Origin: Ornithinimicrobium pratense | Lineage (GTDB): Bacteria > Actinomycetota > Actinomycetes > Actinomycetales > Dermatophilaceae | Direction of reading: 5' to 3' | Assembly: GCF_008843165.1 (NCBI RefSeq) | Contig: NZ_CP044427.1 | Span: forward strand, 1,364,001 to 1,428,000 | Length of the DNA stretch: 64,000 nucleotides | In this document: piece after piece, positions 1 to 7,358 of the stretch | How positions within the stretch are numbered: the stretch's first letter is position 1 | Layout: each line of letters begins with the position of its first letter | The notes under the pieces: generated by a model | Database searches by the model: none | Told to the model about the DNA's origin: nothing | Seen by the model: only the letters and a program-made list of their open reading frames with translations | Position numbers and translations under genes: made by a program

Positions 1-107
1 GGCTTCGGGTGCTGCACCTGACCCCGGACCAACGCTCGCGGCTGCAGGACGACCTCGCTGCCGACGAGGAGCAGATCGAGGTGCTGGCCGCCGGCGCGAG
101 GTCGTGA
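1..107 (+). CDS. C-terminal fragment of an unidentified protein
   Basis: An open frame enters from the left edge (codons start at position 3) and ends with TGA at 105-107. The last 34 residues are visible: a charged, probably helical tail rich in Leu, Asp and Glu ending in GARS. Nothing in this short piece identifies the family. The codons are GC-rich like the neighbouring genes, so it is probably a real gene end. It converges on the RIO kinase gene, whose stop lies 12 nt downstream on the other strand. Confidence 0.5.
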   Translation, partial: LRVLHLTPDQRSRLQDDLAADEEQIEVLAAGARS

Positions 108-118
108 CCAGGGCCGGG

Positions 119-988
119 TTACAGCGCGGCTGCCACCGCCTCGGCGAAGAGCAGGTCGGCGTCCGCGGCACATCCGCGTGAGCTGAACCACCGGGAGACG
201 TTGACGCAGTCCCGGTGCAGCAGCTCCGGCCCGCGCGGGTTGGACACCACGTCGACGACCTGCGGCAGGTCGATGGCGAGCACGACCTCGCCGTGCAGCA
301 ACAGGTTGTAGGCCGAGAGGTCACCGTGGGCCCAGCCGAGCTCGGCCAGGCCGAGCACGATGGCGCGCACCTGCCCCCAGCAGTGCGCGAGTAGCTCGCT
401 GGACGGGCGGACCTGGGCCAGTCGGGGCGCCGCCTGACCGTCCGGGCTGCCGACGAACTCCATCATCAGCTCGCTGCCCTGCACCGAGACCGGGTAGGGC
501 ACCGCCACGCCCGCGGACCAGGCTGTGCGCAGGGCATCCCACTCCGCGGCGGACCAGCGCCCGGCCGCGACCTCGCGGCCATAGGAGGATCCGCGCTCCA
601 AGGCTCGCTGGTCCCGGCTGCGCCGGACCCCACGCCCCTCAACGTAGACGCTGCTGCGGTGGAAGCTGCTGTGCTCGGCGCCGCGGTATCGCTTGACCGC
701 GAGCAGGCAGGACTCCACCGGGCTGACGTGCTCGGCGGCCCGCTCGACCAGGAAGACGTCGGCCTCCTTGCCGGTCTTGAGCACGCCAAGCTCGGTGTCG
801 ACGGCGCCGGCGTCCACGACCAGCCAGGGGGGCACCGGGGCAGGTCCTCGGCTGCTGCGGTCGACGGCCCAGTAGGTCGTGGCGCGTCGGCCGTCCGTGG
901 CTATCTCGGGCTGGTCGACGCGGACGTAGTCGAAGGTGAAGAAGGGGTCGATCTCACCCGTCGGCTGACGGGGGCCTGCAGTGGGCAC
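119..988 (-). CDS. RIO1-type serine/threonine protein kinase
   Basis: Predicted atypical protein kinase of the RIO family, cytoplasmic, about 289 aa from the GTG at 988. Visible motifs: the RIO signature GKEADVFL (residues 73-80), a VKR lysine near 99, the catalytic loop HGDLSAYN (221-228) and the metal-binding IDLPQ (239-243). These are the key RIO1 features, so activity is likely. The GTG at 988 is preceded by CCAGGAG at good spacing. The same frame is open back to 1147, but that extra N-terminus is Arg/Pro-rich and looks non-coding. A second, stronger Shine-Dalgarno lies upstream and serves a short out-of-frame ORF (954-1046). The bacterial RIO substrate is not known. The gene stands alone, 304 nt downstream of the NhaC gene on the same strand. 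Confidence 0.88.
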   Translation of the reverse strand: MPTAGPRQPTGEIDPFFTFDYVRVDQPEIATDGRRATTYWAVDRSSRGPAPVPPWLVVDAGAVDTELGVLKTGKEADVFLVERAAEHVSPVESCLLAVKRYRGAEHSSFHRSSVYVEGRGVRRSRDQRALERGSSYGREVAAGRWSAAEWDALRTAWSAGVAVPYPVSVQGSELMMEFVGSPDGQAAPRLAQVRPSSELLAHCWGQVRAIVLGLAELGWAHGDLSAYNLLLHGEVVLAIDLPQVVDVVSNPRGPELLHRDCVNVSRWFSSRGCAADADLLFAEAVAAAL

Positions 989-1046
989 GGGAACTCCTGG
1001 AGAGAAGGGTGGCGCTGGTCCGGGGACCGGGGACGCTGTCGGACAT
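954..1046 (-). other. possible 30-codon leader ORF overlapping the RIO kinase start
   Basis: An ATG at 1046 follows a near-perfect Shine-Dalgarno (AAGGAGGAG) and opens a 30-codon frame. It ends at 954, 35 nt inside the kinase gene and in another frame. The peptide begins MSDSVPGPRTS and resembles no known family. It may be a translated leader that couples to or dampens kinase translation. It could also be the true N-terminus if one base is missing from the sequence here. Confidence 0.3.
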
Positions 1047-1292
1047 CTGCTCCTCCTTTCCTCTGGGCGCGGCCGCGCCGTGCCGGGTGCCCGGGTCAGG
1101 CCGGGCGTTGTCCCCCGATGGTGGGGGAGGTGGTTGCGCGGTCGCAAGGGATTTTCCGCTGCGCCCGCGCGCAGCGGCGACAGTCGACCCGGCCGTGTGG
1201 CGTGCCACGCGTGTGTCCTCGGCCGCGGCGCCGCAGCACCAGTCGAGAGGCTGGCGGGCTCGGATGCGCGGTCTGGTCACCGCTCGGACGGG

Positions 1293-2897
1293 CTAGGTGT
1301 GCGCGGCCCGCTCATCCTCGGGGATCTCATGCTCCAGCGGAGTCATGGTGACCTTGGCGATGACGGCGAAGGCGGCGAGCCCGGCGATGGAGGTGAGCAG
1401 CCCGAGGACGCCGTGGCCGGTCAGGGCGTACACGACATACCCGAGGAGGGCCATGGCGCCACTGACCAGGGCGTACGGCAGCTGGGTGGTGACGTGGGTG
1501 ATGACGTTGGCGCCGGAGCCGGTGCTGGACAGGATCGTGGTGTCGCTGATCGGTGAGCAGTGGTCGCCGAGGACCGCTCCGGCCAGCACCGCGCCGAACG
1601 AGGCCAGCAGCAGCTCGTCGCCACCCTGCACGTTGGCCATGATCTGGCCGGCGATCGGCAGCAGCAGGCCGAACGAACCCCAGGAGGTCCCGGTGGAGAA
1701 GGCCATCGCGCCGGCGATGAGGAACATGAGGGGGATGAGCCAGGTGGGCCCGATCGCGGCGGCCTCGACCAGGCTGCCGAGATACTTACCGGTGCCGAGC
1801 TGGTCGATCAGGTCACCGAGCATCCAGGCGAGCAGCAGGATGGAGACCGCCGGGAGCATCGACTTGATGCCCTCCCAGAAGCCCTGGCTCAGGGTGCCAA
1901 GGCTGAAGCGGGGGTCGGCGCCGGTGTAGCGCAGGTAGTAGTAGAGCGCCGCGACGAGCCCGAGCCCGCCGCCCCACAGCAGCGCGGTGCTCACGTCGGT
2001 GTCAGCCAGGATCTCCAGCACCTCCAGGGTCCCGGACTCCCGCCACCCGGTCCAGACGATCCCGCCGATCACCCCCGCGACGAGCAGCGCGAACGGGATG
2101 ACCAGCGCCCGCTTGGCGCCCGGGTGATGCACCGGCAGGTTCTCGGACAGCTCCCCGGGGATGGTCTCCTTCGGGTTGTAGGTGCGGCCCTCGGCAATCG
2201 CGCGACGCTCCTCGACGCGCATCGGGCCGATCTCGATGTGCAGCAGCACCGTCGCCCACACCATGAGCACCGCCACGATCGCGTAGTAGTTCATCGCGGC
2301 CGCGCCGAGGAAGGCCATCACGTGGCTGTGCGTCAGCGTGGAGGCCGCGAGCAGCGGGGCCATGATTCCGATGATCGTGGCGCCCCAGCTGGAGAACGGC
2401 GCGAGGACCGCGACGGGGGCCGAGGTCGAGTCGACGATGTAGGCCAGCTTGGCTCGCGAGACGTGGTGCTTGTCGGTGACCGGACGCGAGACCTGACCCA
2501 CCGCGAGGGCGTTGAAGTAGTCGTCGATGAACATGACGACGCCCAGGACCGCCGGGAGCACCTTGGCCCCGCGCCGGGTCCGGATCCGTCGCACCGCCCA
2601 GTCCGAGAAGGCCTGGGTGCCGCCGGACATCATGATGAACGCGGCGATGATGCCCAGGAGGAGGGTAAAGATGAGGATGTAGACGTAGAAGGTGTTGAGC
2701 GCGCCGTCCTCCCAGAAGATGACGGCGAACGCGTCCCAGACCAGCCGCAGCGTCTCCAGGGGGTTCCACCCCGCGACCAGCAGGGCGCTGACGACAACGC
2801 CGGTCCCCAGGCTGATCAGCACCCGCCGGGTGAGCAGCGCCAACCCGATGGCCAGCACCGGCGGCAGGATCGTCAGCAGTGGATAGTCGTCGACCAT
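1293..2897 (-). CDS. NhaC-family Na+/H+ antiporter
   Basis: Predicted 534-aa polytopic inner-membrane antiporter of the NhaC family (ion transporter superfamily), exchanging Na+ for H+, or acting as a related ion or organic-substrate exchanger. The protein has about 11-13 hydrophobic segments. Characteristic stretches include VMFIDDYFNALAVG near residue 125, APFSSWGATIIG near 170, FSTGTSWGSFG near 405 and GDHCSPISDTTILSSTG near 450. These glycine/serine-rich re-entrant motifs are typical of NhaC-like proteins. The length is slightly over the usual 450-500 aa. Start ATG at 2897 follows GGAGGAG at ideal spacing. The C-terminus is a short acidic tail. No operon partner is obvious. A 16-bp perfect palindrome lies 47-62 nt upstream of the start. 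Substrate cannot be set from sequence alone. Confidence 0.9.
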   Translation of the reverse strand: MVDDYPLLTILPPVLAIGLALLTRRVLISLGTGVVVSALLVAGWNPLETLRLVWDAFAVIFWEDGALNTFYVYILIFTLLLGIIAAFIMMSGGTQAFSDWAVRRIRTRRGAKVLPAVLGVVMFIDDYFNALAVGQVSRPVTDKHHVSRAKLAYIVDSTSAPVAVLAPFSSWGATIIGIMAPLLAASTLTHSHVMAFLGAAAMNYYAIVAVLMVWATVLLHIEIGPMRVEERRAIAEGRTYNPKETIPGELSENLPVHHPGAKRALVIPFALLVAGVIGGIVWTGWRESGTLEVLEILADTDVSTALLWGGGLGLVAALYYYLRYTGADPRFSLGTLSQGFWEGIKSMLPAVSILLLAWMLGDLIDQLGTGKYLGSLVEAAAIGPTWLIPLMFLIAGAMAFSTGTSWGSFGLLLPIAGQIMANVQGGDELLLASFGAVLAGAVLGDHCSPISDTTILSSTGSGANVITHVTTQLPYALVSGAMALLGYVVYALTGHGVLGLLTSIAGLAAFAVIAKVTMTPLEHEIPEDERAAHT

Positions 2898-2943
2898 GGG
2901 CAGCTCCTCCGTGGCGGGGTGGCGACCAGACTAGTGGCCCGCA

Positions 2944-2959
2944 CCCGTCCGCGGACGGG
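2944..2959. promoter_or_regulatory. 16-bp perfect palindrome upstream of the antiporter gene
   Basis: CCCGTCCGCGGACGGG is a perfect inverted repeat without a spacer, 47-62 nt before the NhaC start. It could be an operator. It could also be an extra hairpin at the end of the DoxX transcript. No -10/-35 pair is convincing around it. Confidence 0.35.
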
Positions 2960-2960
2960 A

Positions 2961-2992
2961 ACGGCCCGCCCGGAATGTCCCGGTCGGGCCGT
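2961..2992 (-). terminator. hairpin downstream of the DoxX gene
   Basis: Arms ACGGCCCG (2961-2968) and CGGGCCGT (2985-2992) are perfectly complementary, with further CCGG pairing inside. The hairpin lies 15 nt past the DoxX stop on the minus strand. It lacks a clear T-tract, as is common in actinobacteria. Between it and the NhaC start there is only the 16-bp palindrome. Confidence 0.5.
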
Positions 2993-3007
2993 CTCGCTCA
3001 GCTCAGG

Positions 3008-3601
3008 TCAGCGCAGCCAGCTGTCGCCGACGATGCGACTCCACCACTTGCCCAGGCCGAGGGTGTCCCCGGCACGGGTGGCGGCCACGGTGATCATCGC
3101 AGCGGCCTCCAGCCAGTGGGACGTGGTGATCGGGTTGCTCTGACCCTCCTGGCCGAAGGGGAAGCTCGCCAGGTACATCATGAACACCAGCGCGGTCCCG
3201 GCGATGGCGGCGATCTTGACGCCCGCGCCGGTGATCATCGCCATGCCGATGCCCAGCAGACCGGCCATGAAGATCCAGTCGAAGAAGGGCGCTGCACCGG
3301 CCATCGACTGGAAGATGCCACCGAAGACGCCGCCAGCGTTGTCCAGGAAGCCGAAGGTTGGGCTGCCACCGTTGATCCATGCGCGCTCCCCCGGCGTGGA
3401 GTAACCCAGGCCGAAGAGCTTGTCGAAGAACGCCCAGAGGAAGATCCAGCCGACGACGATGCGCAGGAAGGCCAACGCCCCGCGGGCGAAGGAGCTGCGC
3501 ACGAGGTCGGTCTGCATGGTCACATGTCCGTCCCGGGCGTCCACACCCCGGTCGGTCGAACGGGGGGAAGTCGAACGGGGGGAAGCGGTTCGCTCGCTCA
3601 T
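3008..3601 (-). CDS. DoxX-like integral membrane protein
   Basis: A 197-aa membrane protein with about four transmembrane segments. The first is around residues 50-70, with FLRIVVGWIFLWAFF followed by DKLFGLGY, a pattern typical of DoxX/DoxD-family proteins. The start at 3601 has AGAGGT seven bases upstream. An ATG 33 nt further upstream is in frame but has no ribosome site. The N-terminal 25 residues are hydrophilic and contain the duplicated pentapeptide SPRST, encoded by a 15-bp tandem repeat. DoxX proteins are linked to thiosulfate or redox stress systems in some bacteria, but the role here is unknown. The gene is single, followed by a hairpin terminator, and a small inverted repeat lies just upstream. 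Confidence 0.75.
   Translation of the reverse strand: MSERTASPRSTSPRSTDRGVDARDGHVTMQTDLVRSSFARGALAFLRIVVGWIFLWAFFDKLFGLGYSTPGERAWINGGSPTFGFLDNAGGVFGGIFQSMAGAAPFFDWIFMAGLLGIGMAMITGAGVKIAAIAGTALVFMMYLASFPFGQEGQSNPITTSHWLEAAAMITVAATRAGDTLGLGKWWSRIVGDSWLR
3555..3584. repeat. two tandem 15-bp units inside the DoxX N-terminus
   Basis: GTCGAACGGGGGGAA occurs twice back to back (3555-3569, 3570-3584). On the coding strand it adds five codons (SPRST) without breaking the frame. It probably arose by slippage. Confidence 0.85.
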
Positions 3602-3636
3602 GGTCGGACCTCTCGAGTGTGCAGCGGATGACAACT

Positions 3637-3651
3637 ACTACTTTACGTAGT
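3637..3651. promoter_or_regulatory. inverted repeat in the DoxX/phosphatase divergent spacer
   Basis: ACTAC (3637-3641) and GTAGT (3647-3651) flank TTTAC in the only AT-rich patch of the 118-nt spacer between the two divergent genes, 36-50 nt before the DoxX start. It could be the binding site of a MarR/HxlR-like or other dimeric regulator. No regulator gene is adjacent. Confidence 0.3.
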
Positions 3652-3719
3652 GGGAGGCGTTCAGGCAAGTCTCAGGCTGGGGAGTTGGTGCTCCGATAGC
3701 GGGATGACAGGCTGGCCGG

Positions 3720-4505
3720 GTGGCTATCGACACGCAGAGCATGCTGACCCTGCTGCAGGAGGTGGCCGCCGAGGTCATCGACCCGCGGTTTCGTGCGCTG
3801 GAGGAGGGCCAGATCTCCAGCAAGTCTCACCCCCAAGACCTGGTGACGGTGGCCGACCAGGAGGCCGAGGTGCTCATCACCCGGGCGTTGCGCGCGGCCT
3901 ACCCGCAGGCGCTGGTGCTGGGGGAGGAGGCGTCCGCGCAGGACCCCGGGCTGCTGGCCGCCTTCCGGAGCGCTGCCGCCGATCACGCCTTCACCGTCGA
4001 CCCGGTCGACGGCACCCGCAACTTTGTGCACGGCTCGGCCGACCATGCCGTCATGGTGGGCGAGGTGCGCGGCGGACTGGCAGTCCGCACCTGGATCTGG
4101 CAGCCGCAGCACGGCGTGGCGTATGTGGCCGAGCGGGGGGCAGGGGCGTGGCGCGACGACCGGCGGCTGCCGCAGCTGGAGGTGGAGGCGGATCCGGTGG
4201 GATGGCGCGTGCGAACCTCCGACCCGCGCCAGGTCGGACGCGCGCTGGGTCCTACCCCGCCGATGAAGCTGACCTGGATCAGCTGCGGTATCGACTACCC
4301 CAAGCTGGCCGAGGGCGTCTGCGACGCCGTGGTCTACCGCGGCACCCGGCCCTGGGACCACGTGCCCGGCTCTCTCATCCTGGCCGAGGTGGGTGGGGCC
4401 GTCGGCGACACCCGTGGCCACGCGTACTCCCCCGTGCGCGAGCACCCCGACCTGATCGCCGCCGCCTCACCGACCGTGCTGGACGTCCTGAGCGCGGCCG
4501 GCTGA
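3720..4505 (+). CDS. inositol monophosphatase-family phosphatase
   Basis: A 261-aa Mg2+-dependent phosphatase of the inositol monophosphatase superfamily, cytoplasmic. Motifs: GEE (68-70), DPVDGTRNF (94-102, the metal-binding DxxDGT signature) and WDHVPGSLIL (212-221, the C-terminal WD motif). All metal ligands appear present. Possible substrates are inositol-1-phosphate, histidinol phosphate (HisN type) or a sugar phosphate; sequence alone does not decide. The GTG start at 3720 has only a weak ribosome site. The in-frame ATG at residue 8 (3741) is an alternative start. The gene is divergent from DoxX and convergent with the DUF2304 gene. Confidence 0.85.
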   Translation: MAIDTQSMLTLLQEVAAEVIDPRFRALEEGQISSKSHPQDLVTVADQEAEVLITRALRAAYPQALVLGEEASAQDPGLLAAFRSAAADHAFTVDPVDGTRNFVHGSADHAVMVGEVRGGLAVRTWIWQPQHGVAYVAERGAGAWRDDRRLPQLEVEADPVGWRVRTSDPRQVGRALGPTPPMKLTWISCGIDYPKLAEGVCDAVVYRGTRPWDHVPGSLILAEVGGAVGDTRGHAYSPVREHPDLIAAASPTVLDVLSAAG

Positions 4506-4539
4506 GCGGCTGCCCGGGTGGTGGCGGGTCGCGGTGGCG

Positions 4540-4911
4540 CTACCTGCTGTCCTGATCGGGCGCAGGTCGTCGCCGGTCCAGCGCCTCGCGCAGGGCCAGT
4601 TCGCGCGCCAGCGTGGTGATCTGCAGGTCCGTCTGGCGGCTACGGCGGTAGGCGGCCGCCACATACCCGAAGAAGAACACCACCAGGCCGTAGAGGAGCA
4701 GGTCCGCGCCGCGTCCCACCCCAAGGACCTGGGCGATCCGGGTCAGCAGGCCAGGGAAGATGATCGCCAGGACGGCCACCACCAGGAAGCCGGCCAGCAT
4801 GAGTCGACGGACGGCCTGGTGCCGCGCCCCGGCGGTGGAGCGGGTGAGCATCACCGTGATGCCCACGATCGCGAGCAACAGCAGCACCTTGATCAGCGGC
4901 TGGTCCAGCAT
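4540..4911 (-). CDS. DUF2304 family membrane protein
   Basis: A 123-aa protein with three hydrophobic segments (about residues 7-22, 38-60 and 70-88) followed by a charged helical tail (ELALREALDRR). The size and topology match DUF2304. Genes of this family commonly sit next to a dolichol-phosphate-mannose-synthase-like GT2, as here: the GT2 gene ends 9 nt upstream on the same strand. The protein is probably a membrane partner in lipid-linked sugar metabolism; this is inferred from context. Confidence 0.8.
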   Translation of the reverse strand: MLDQPLIKVLLLLAIVGITVMLTRSTAGARHQAVRRLMLAGFLVVAVLAIIFPGLLTRIAQVLGVGRGADLLLYGLVVFFFGYVAAAYRRSRQTDLQITTLARELALREALDRRRPAPDQDSR

Positions 4912-4920
4912 AGGGTCACC

Positions 4921-5613
4921 TCACTTCAGGATCGAGTCGACCAGGATGTTGACGGAGTTAATGAGCGACTGGCCCTTGGACCTGCTGTAGTCGGTGTAAA
5001 GCACGTGCACCGGGTGCTCGGCCCAGGGCAGACCGGTGCGGCCGAGCTGCAGCACGATCTCGGTGGCGTGCGCCATCCGGTTCTGCCGCAGGTCCAGGGC
5101 CAGGGCGGCGTCCCGGCGCAGCACCCGCAGGCCGTTGTGGGCGTCGCTCAGCTTCATCCCGGTCTGCTGGTTCGTCAGCCAGACCGCGGCCTTGAGCACG
5201 ATCTTCTTCAGCAGGCCCGGGCGGGTCCGGTCGTCGAGGAAGCGGGAGCCGAAGACCGCGCCAAGGTGCCCCTCGCGCGCCTTGGCCACCATCGCGGCTG
5301 CGTCCTGCACCCGGTGCTGGCCGTCCGCGTCGAAGGTGACCAGGTAGGCCGCCTGCGTCGGTTCGGTCGCCCGCAGCACGTAGTCGATGCCGGTCTGCAG
5401 GGCCGCCCCCTGGCCCAGGTTGATCGGGTGGCGGACCACCGTGACCCCGACCTCTCGCGCGATCTGCGCCGAGCGGTCAGCGGAGGCGTCGTCGACGACC
5501 ACGATGTGCGGGAAGACCTCCAGCGCCTCGTGCAGCACGCCCGCGAGCACCTGCTCCTCCTCGAAGACGGGGATGACCAGCCAGGCATCCTCGATGGGGG
5601 GCGTTAGGCTCAT
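4921..5613 (-). CDS. family 2 glycosyltransferase (DPM1/polyprenyl-phosphate type)
   Basis: A 230-aa cytoplasmic GT-A glycosyltransferase without transmembrane segments. An N-terminal LVIPVFEEE and VVVDDASADRSAQIA (nucleotide binding) are followed by NLGQGAALQTGIDYVL and FDADGQHR (DxD-type metal site near residue 100). This order is typical of polyprenyl-phosphate sugar synthases. It probably loads a nucleotide sugar onto a lipid phosphate or a nascent glycan, together with the DUF2304 protein encoded next. The chosen start is the ATG at 5613 (MSLTPP). Another ATG at 5622 would overlap the divergent acetyltransferase gene, which starts at 5617, so the two starts are at most 3 nt apart. Confidence 0.88.
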   Translation of the reverse strand: MSLTPPIEDAWLVIPVFEEEQVLAGVLHEALEVFPHIVVVDDASADRSAQIAREVGVTVVRHPINLGQGAALQTGIDYVLRATEPTQAAYLVTFDADGQHRVQDAAAMVAKAREGHLGAVFGSRFLDDRTRPGLLKKIVLKAAVWLTNQQTGMKLSDAHNGLRVLRRDAALALDLRQNRMAHATEIVLQLGRTGLPWAEHPVHVLYTDYSRSKGQSLINSVNILVDSILK

Positions 5614-5616
5614 GGC

Positions 5617-6237
5617 GTGCATTCTCCCGCATCCCGCATTGTCGACTCCGCAGACGTCTCGCCCGACGCCCAGATCGGCGACGGCAGCTCAGTCTGGCAC
5701 CTCGCCCAGGTCCGTGAGGGCGCCGTCGTGGGCGCCGGGTGCGTCATCGGCCGCGGCGCCTACATCGGCACCGGTGTCCAGCTCGGTGACCACTGCAAGG
5801 TGCAGAACTACGCGCTGGTCTACGAACCGGCGCGGCTGGGCCGGGGCGTGTTCATCGGCCCGGCGGCCGTGCTGACCAACGACACCTTCCCCCGGGCGGT
5901 GAACGCCGACGGCACGCTCAAGAGCGCCGACGACTGGCAGCCGGTCGGGGTGACCATCGGGGACGGCGCCTCGATCGGGGCCCGGGCGGTCTGCGTCGCC
6001 CCGGTGACGATCGGCGAGTGGGCCACCGTCGCCGCCGGCGCCGTCGTCACCAAGGACGTGCCTGCCCACGCCCTGGTCGCTGGCGTGCCCGCACGCCGGA
6101 TCGCCTGGGTCGGACACGCCGGCCGTCCCCTCGACGCGACCGGCACGCCGGGCGAGTGGCGCTGCCCGGCCGACGGCGCCACCTACCGCGAGCGCAACGG
6201 GTCGCTGGCCCGGGTGGACGAGGAGACCGGGCGATGA
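5617..6237 (+). CDS. WbpD/WlbB-like N-acetyltransferase (left-handed beta helix)
   Basis: A 206-aa acyltransferase built from hexapeptide repeats over about residues 10-165 (e.g. IGDGSSVWHLAQVREGAVVG, then KVQNYALVYEPARLG). This pattern matches WbpD/WlbB enzymes, which acetylate the 3-amino group of UDP-2-acetamido-3-amino-2,3-dideoxy-glucuronate. The N-terminus begins HSPASRIVDSADVSPDAQIG. A short extra C-terminal tail of about 30 residues follows the helix. The stop overlaps the ATG of the aminotransferase (ATGA), and the oxidoreductase follows, so the trio forms one operon for a diamino-uronic sugar. The GTG start at 5617 lacks a clear ribosome site and may be leaderless. Codon usage is normal here but changes abruptly in the next gene. 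Confidence 0.85.
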   Translation: MHSPASRIVDSADVSPDAQIGDGSSVWHLAQVREGAVVGAGCVIGRGAYIGTGVQLGDHCKVQNYALVYEPARLGRGVFIGPAAVLTNDTFPRAVNADGTLKSADDWQPVGVTIGDGASIGARAVCVAPVTIGEWATVAAGAVVTKDVPAHALVAGVPARRIAWVGHAGRPLDATGTPGEWRCPADGATYRERNGSLARVDEETGR

Positions 6238-7358
6238 GTGAGCTGTCGATGATTCCTGCTGCGAGGCCTGTGATTGGTGAGGAGGAGCGGGTGGCGGTGG
6301 ATCGGGTGTTGCGTTCGGGGATGGTGGCGCAGGGGCCGGAGGTGGCGGCGTTTGAGGTGGAGTTCGCGGCCGAGTTGGTGGGTGGGCGGACGTGTGTGGC
6401 GGTGAACTCGGGGACCTCGGGGTTGCATTTGGGGTTGTTGGCGGCGGGGGTGGGGCCGGGGGATGAGGTGATTGTGCCGTCCTTCACGTTCGCGGCGACG
6501 GCGAACTCGGTGGCGTTGACGGGCGCGACGCCGGTGTTTGCGGATATCAGTGCGGACACGTTCAACCTGGATCCGGTGTCGGTGGCTGCGGCGGTGAGTG
6601 AGCGGACGGTGGCGGTGATGCCGGTGCACCTGTATGGGCATCCGGCGGACATGGATGGCCTGGCGCAGGTGGCGCAGGAGCATGGTCTGGCGGTGTTTGA
6701 GGACGCGGCGCAGGCGCATGGTGCGACGTGTGGTGGGCGTCCGGTGGGTAGTTTTGGTGCGTTTGGGATGTTCAGCTTGTATCCGACGAAGAACATGACC
6801 TCGGGTGAGGGTGGGATGGTCTCGTGCGCGGATGAGGAGATCGCGCGGGGGGTGCGGTTGTTGCGTAACCAGGGGATGGAGGCGCAGTACGCGAACGAGG
6901 TGGTGGGGTTGAACAATCGGATGACGGATATTCATGCGGCGATCGGGCGGGTGCAGCTGGGCAAGGTGGGGGCGTGGACGGCGCAGCGGCGGGCGAACGC
7001 GGCGTTCTTGGATGAGCACCTGGGCCAGGTGGCGGGGGTGGTGACGCCGGCGGTGCGGGAAGGGTGCACGCACGTGTATCACCAGTACACGATCCGGGTT
7101 GATGGTGCCTCGGGTGCGCAGCGGGATGAGGTGGTGGCTGCGTTGCGGGCCGAGCACAAGGTGGGGTGTGGGGTGTACTACCCGACGCCGAACCATGAGC
7201 TGGTGTCGTTGGCGCGGTTCGCGCCGGCTTGGGAGTTGCCGGTCACGGCGCGGGCGGCGGCTGAGGTGATCAGCCTGCCGGTGCATCCCTCGTTGAGCGA
7301 GGGTGACCTTGAGCGGGTCGTGGAGGCTGTGGCTGCTGTGGTGGGGGCGGGCGCGTGA
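6234..7358 (+). CDS. DegT/DnrJ/EryC1/StrS aminotransferase (WbpE-like)
   Basis: A 374-aa PLP-dependent sugar aminotransferase. Visible features: NSGTSGLHLGLLA (58-70), the Asp of FEDAAQAHGA (157) that contacts PLP, and the Schiff-base lysine in SLYPTKNMTSGEGG (K186). In this context it should transfer an amino group to C3 of a UDP-2-acetamido-3-keto-glucuronate made by the next gene's product. The ATG at 6234 overlaps the upstream stop and follows GAGGAG; the open frame back to 6018 is shadow. Third codon positions are strongly G/T-biased (TTG, GTG, GGG, GGT), unlike the C-biased upstream gene. This suggests a different history for this gene and the first part of the next. Confidence 0.93.
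   Translation: MSELSMIPAARPVIGEEERVAVDRVLRSGMVAQGPEVAAFEVEFAAELVGGRTCVAVNSGTSGLHLGLLAAGVGPGDEVIVPSFTFAATANSVALTGATPVFADISADTFNLDPVSVAAAVSERTVAVMPVHLYGHPADMDGLAQVAQEHGLAVFEDAAQAHGATCGGRPVGSFGAFGMFSLYPTKNMTSGEGGMVSCADEEIARGVRLLRNQGMEAQYANEVVGLNNRMTDIHAAIGRVQLGKVGAWTAQRRANAAFLDEHLGQVAGVVTPAVREGCTHVYHQYTIRVDGASGAQRDEVVAALRAEHKVGCGVYYPTPNHELVSLARFAPAWELPVTARAAAEVISLPVHPSLSEGDLERVVEAVAAVVGAGA

Noticed and set aside
1560..3143. 527-aa plus-strand frame opposite the NhaC gene
   Set aside because: It has no domain, is extreme in Gln/Gly/Arg/Asp content and lies opposite a gene with a clear ribosome site and family motifs.
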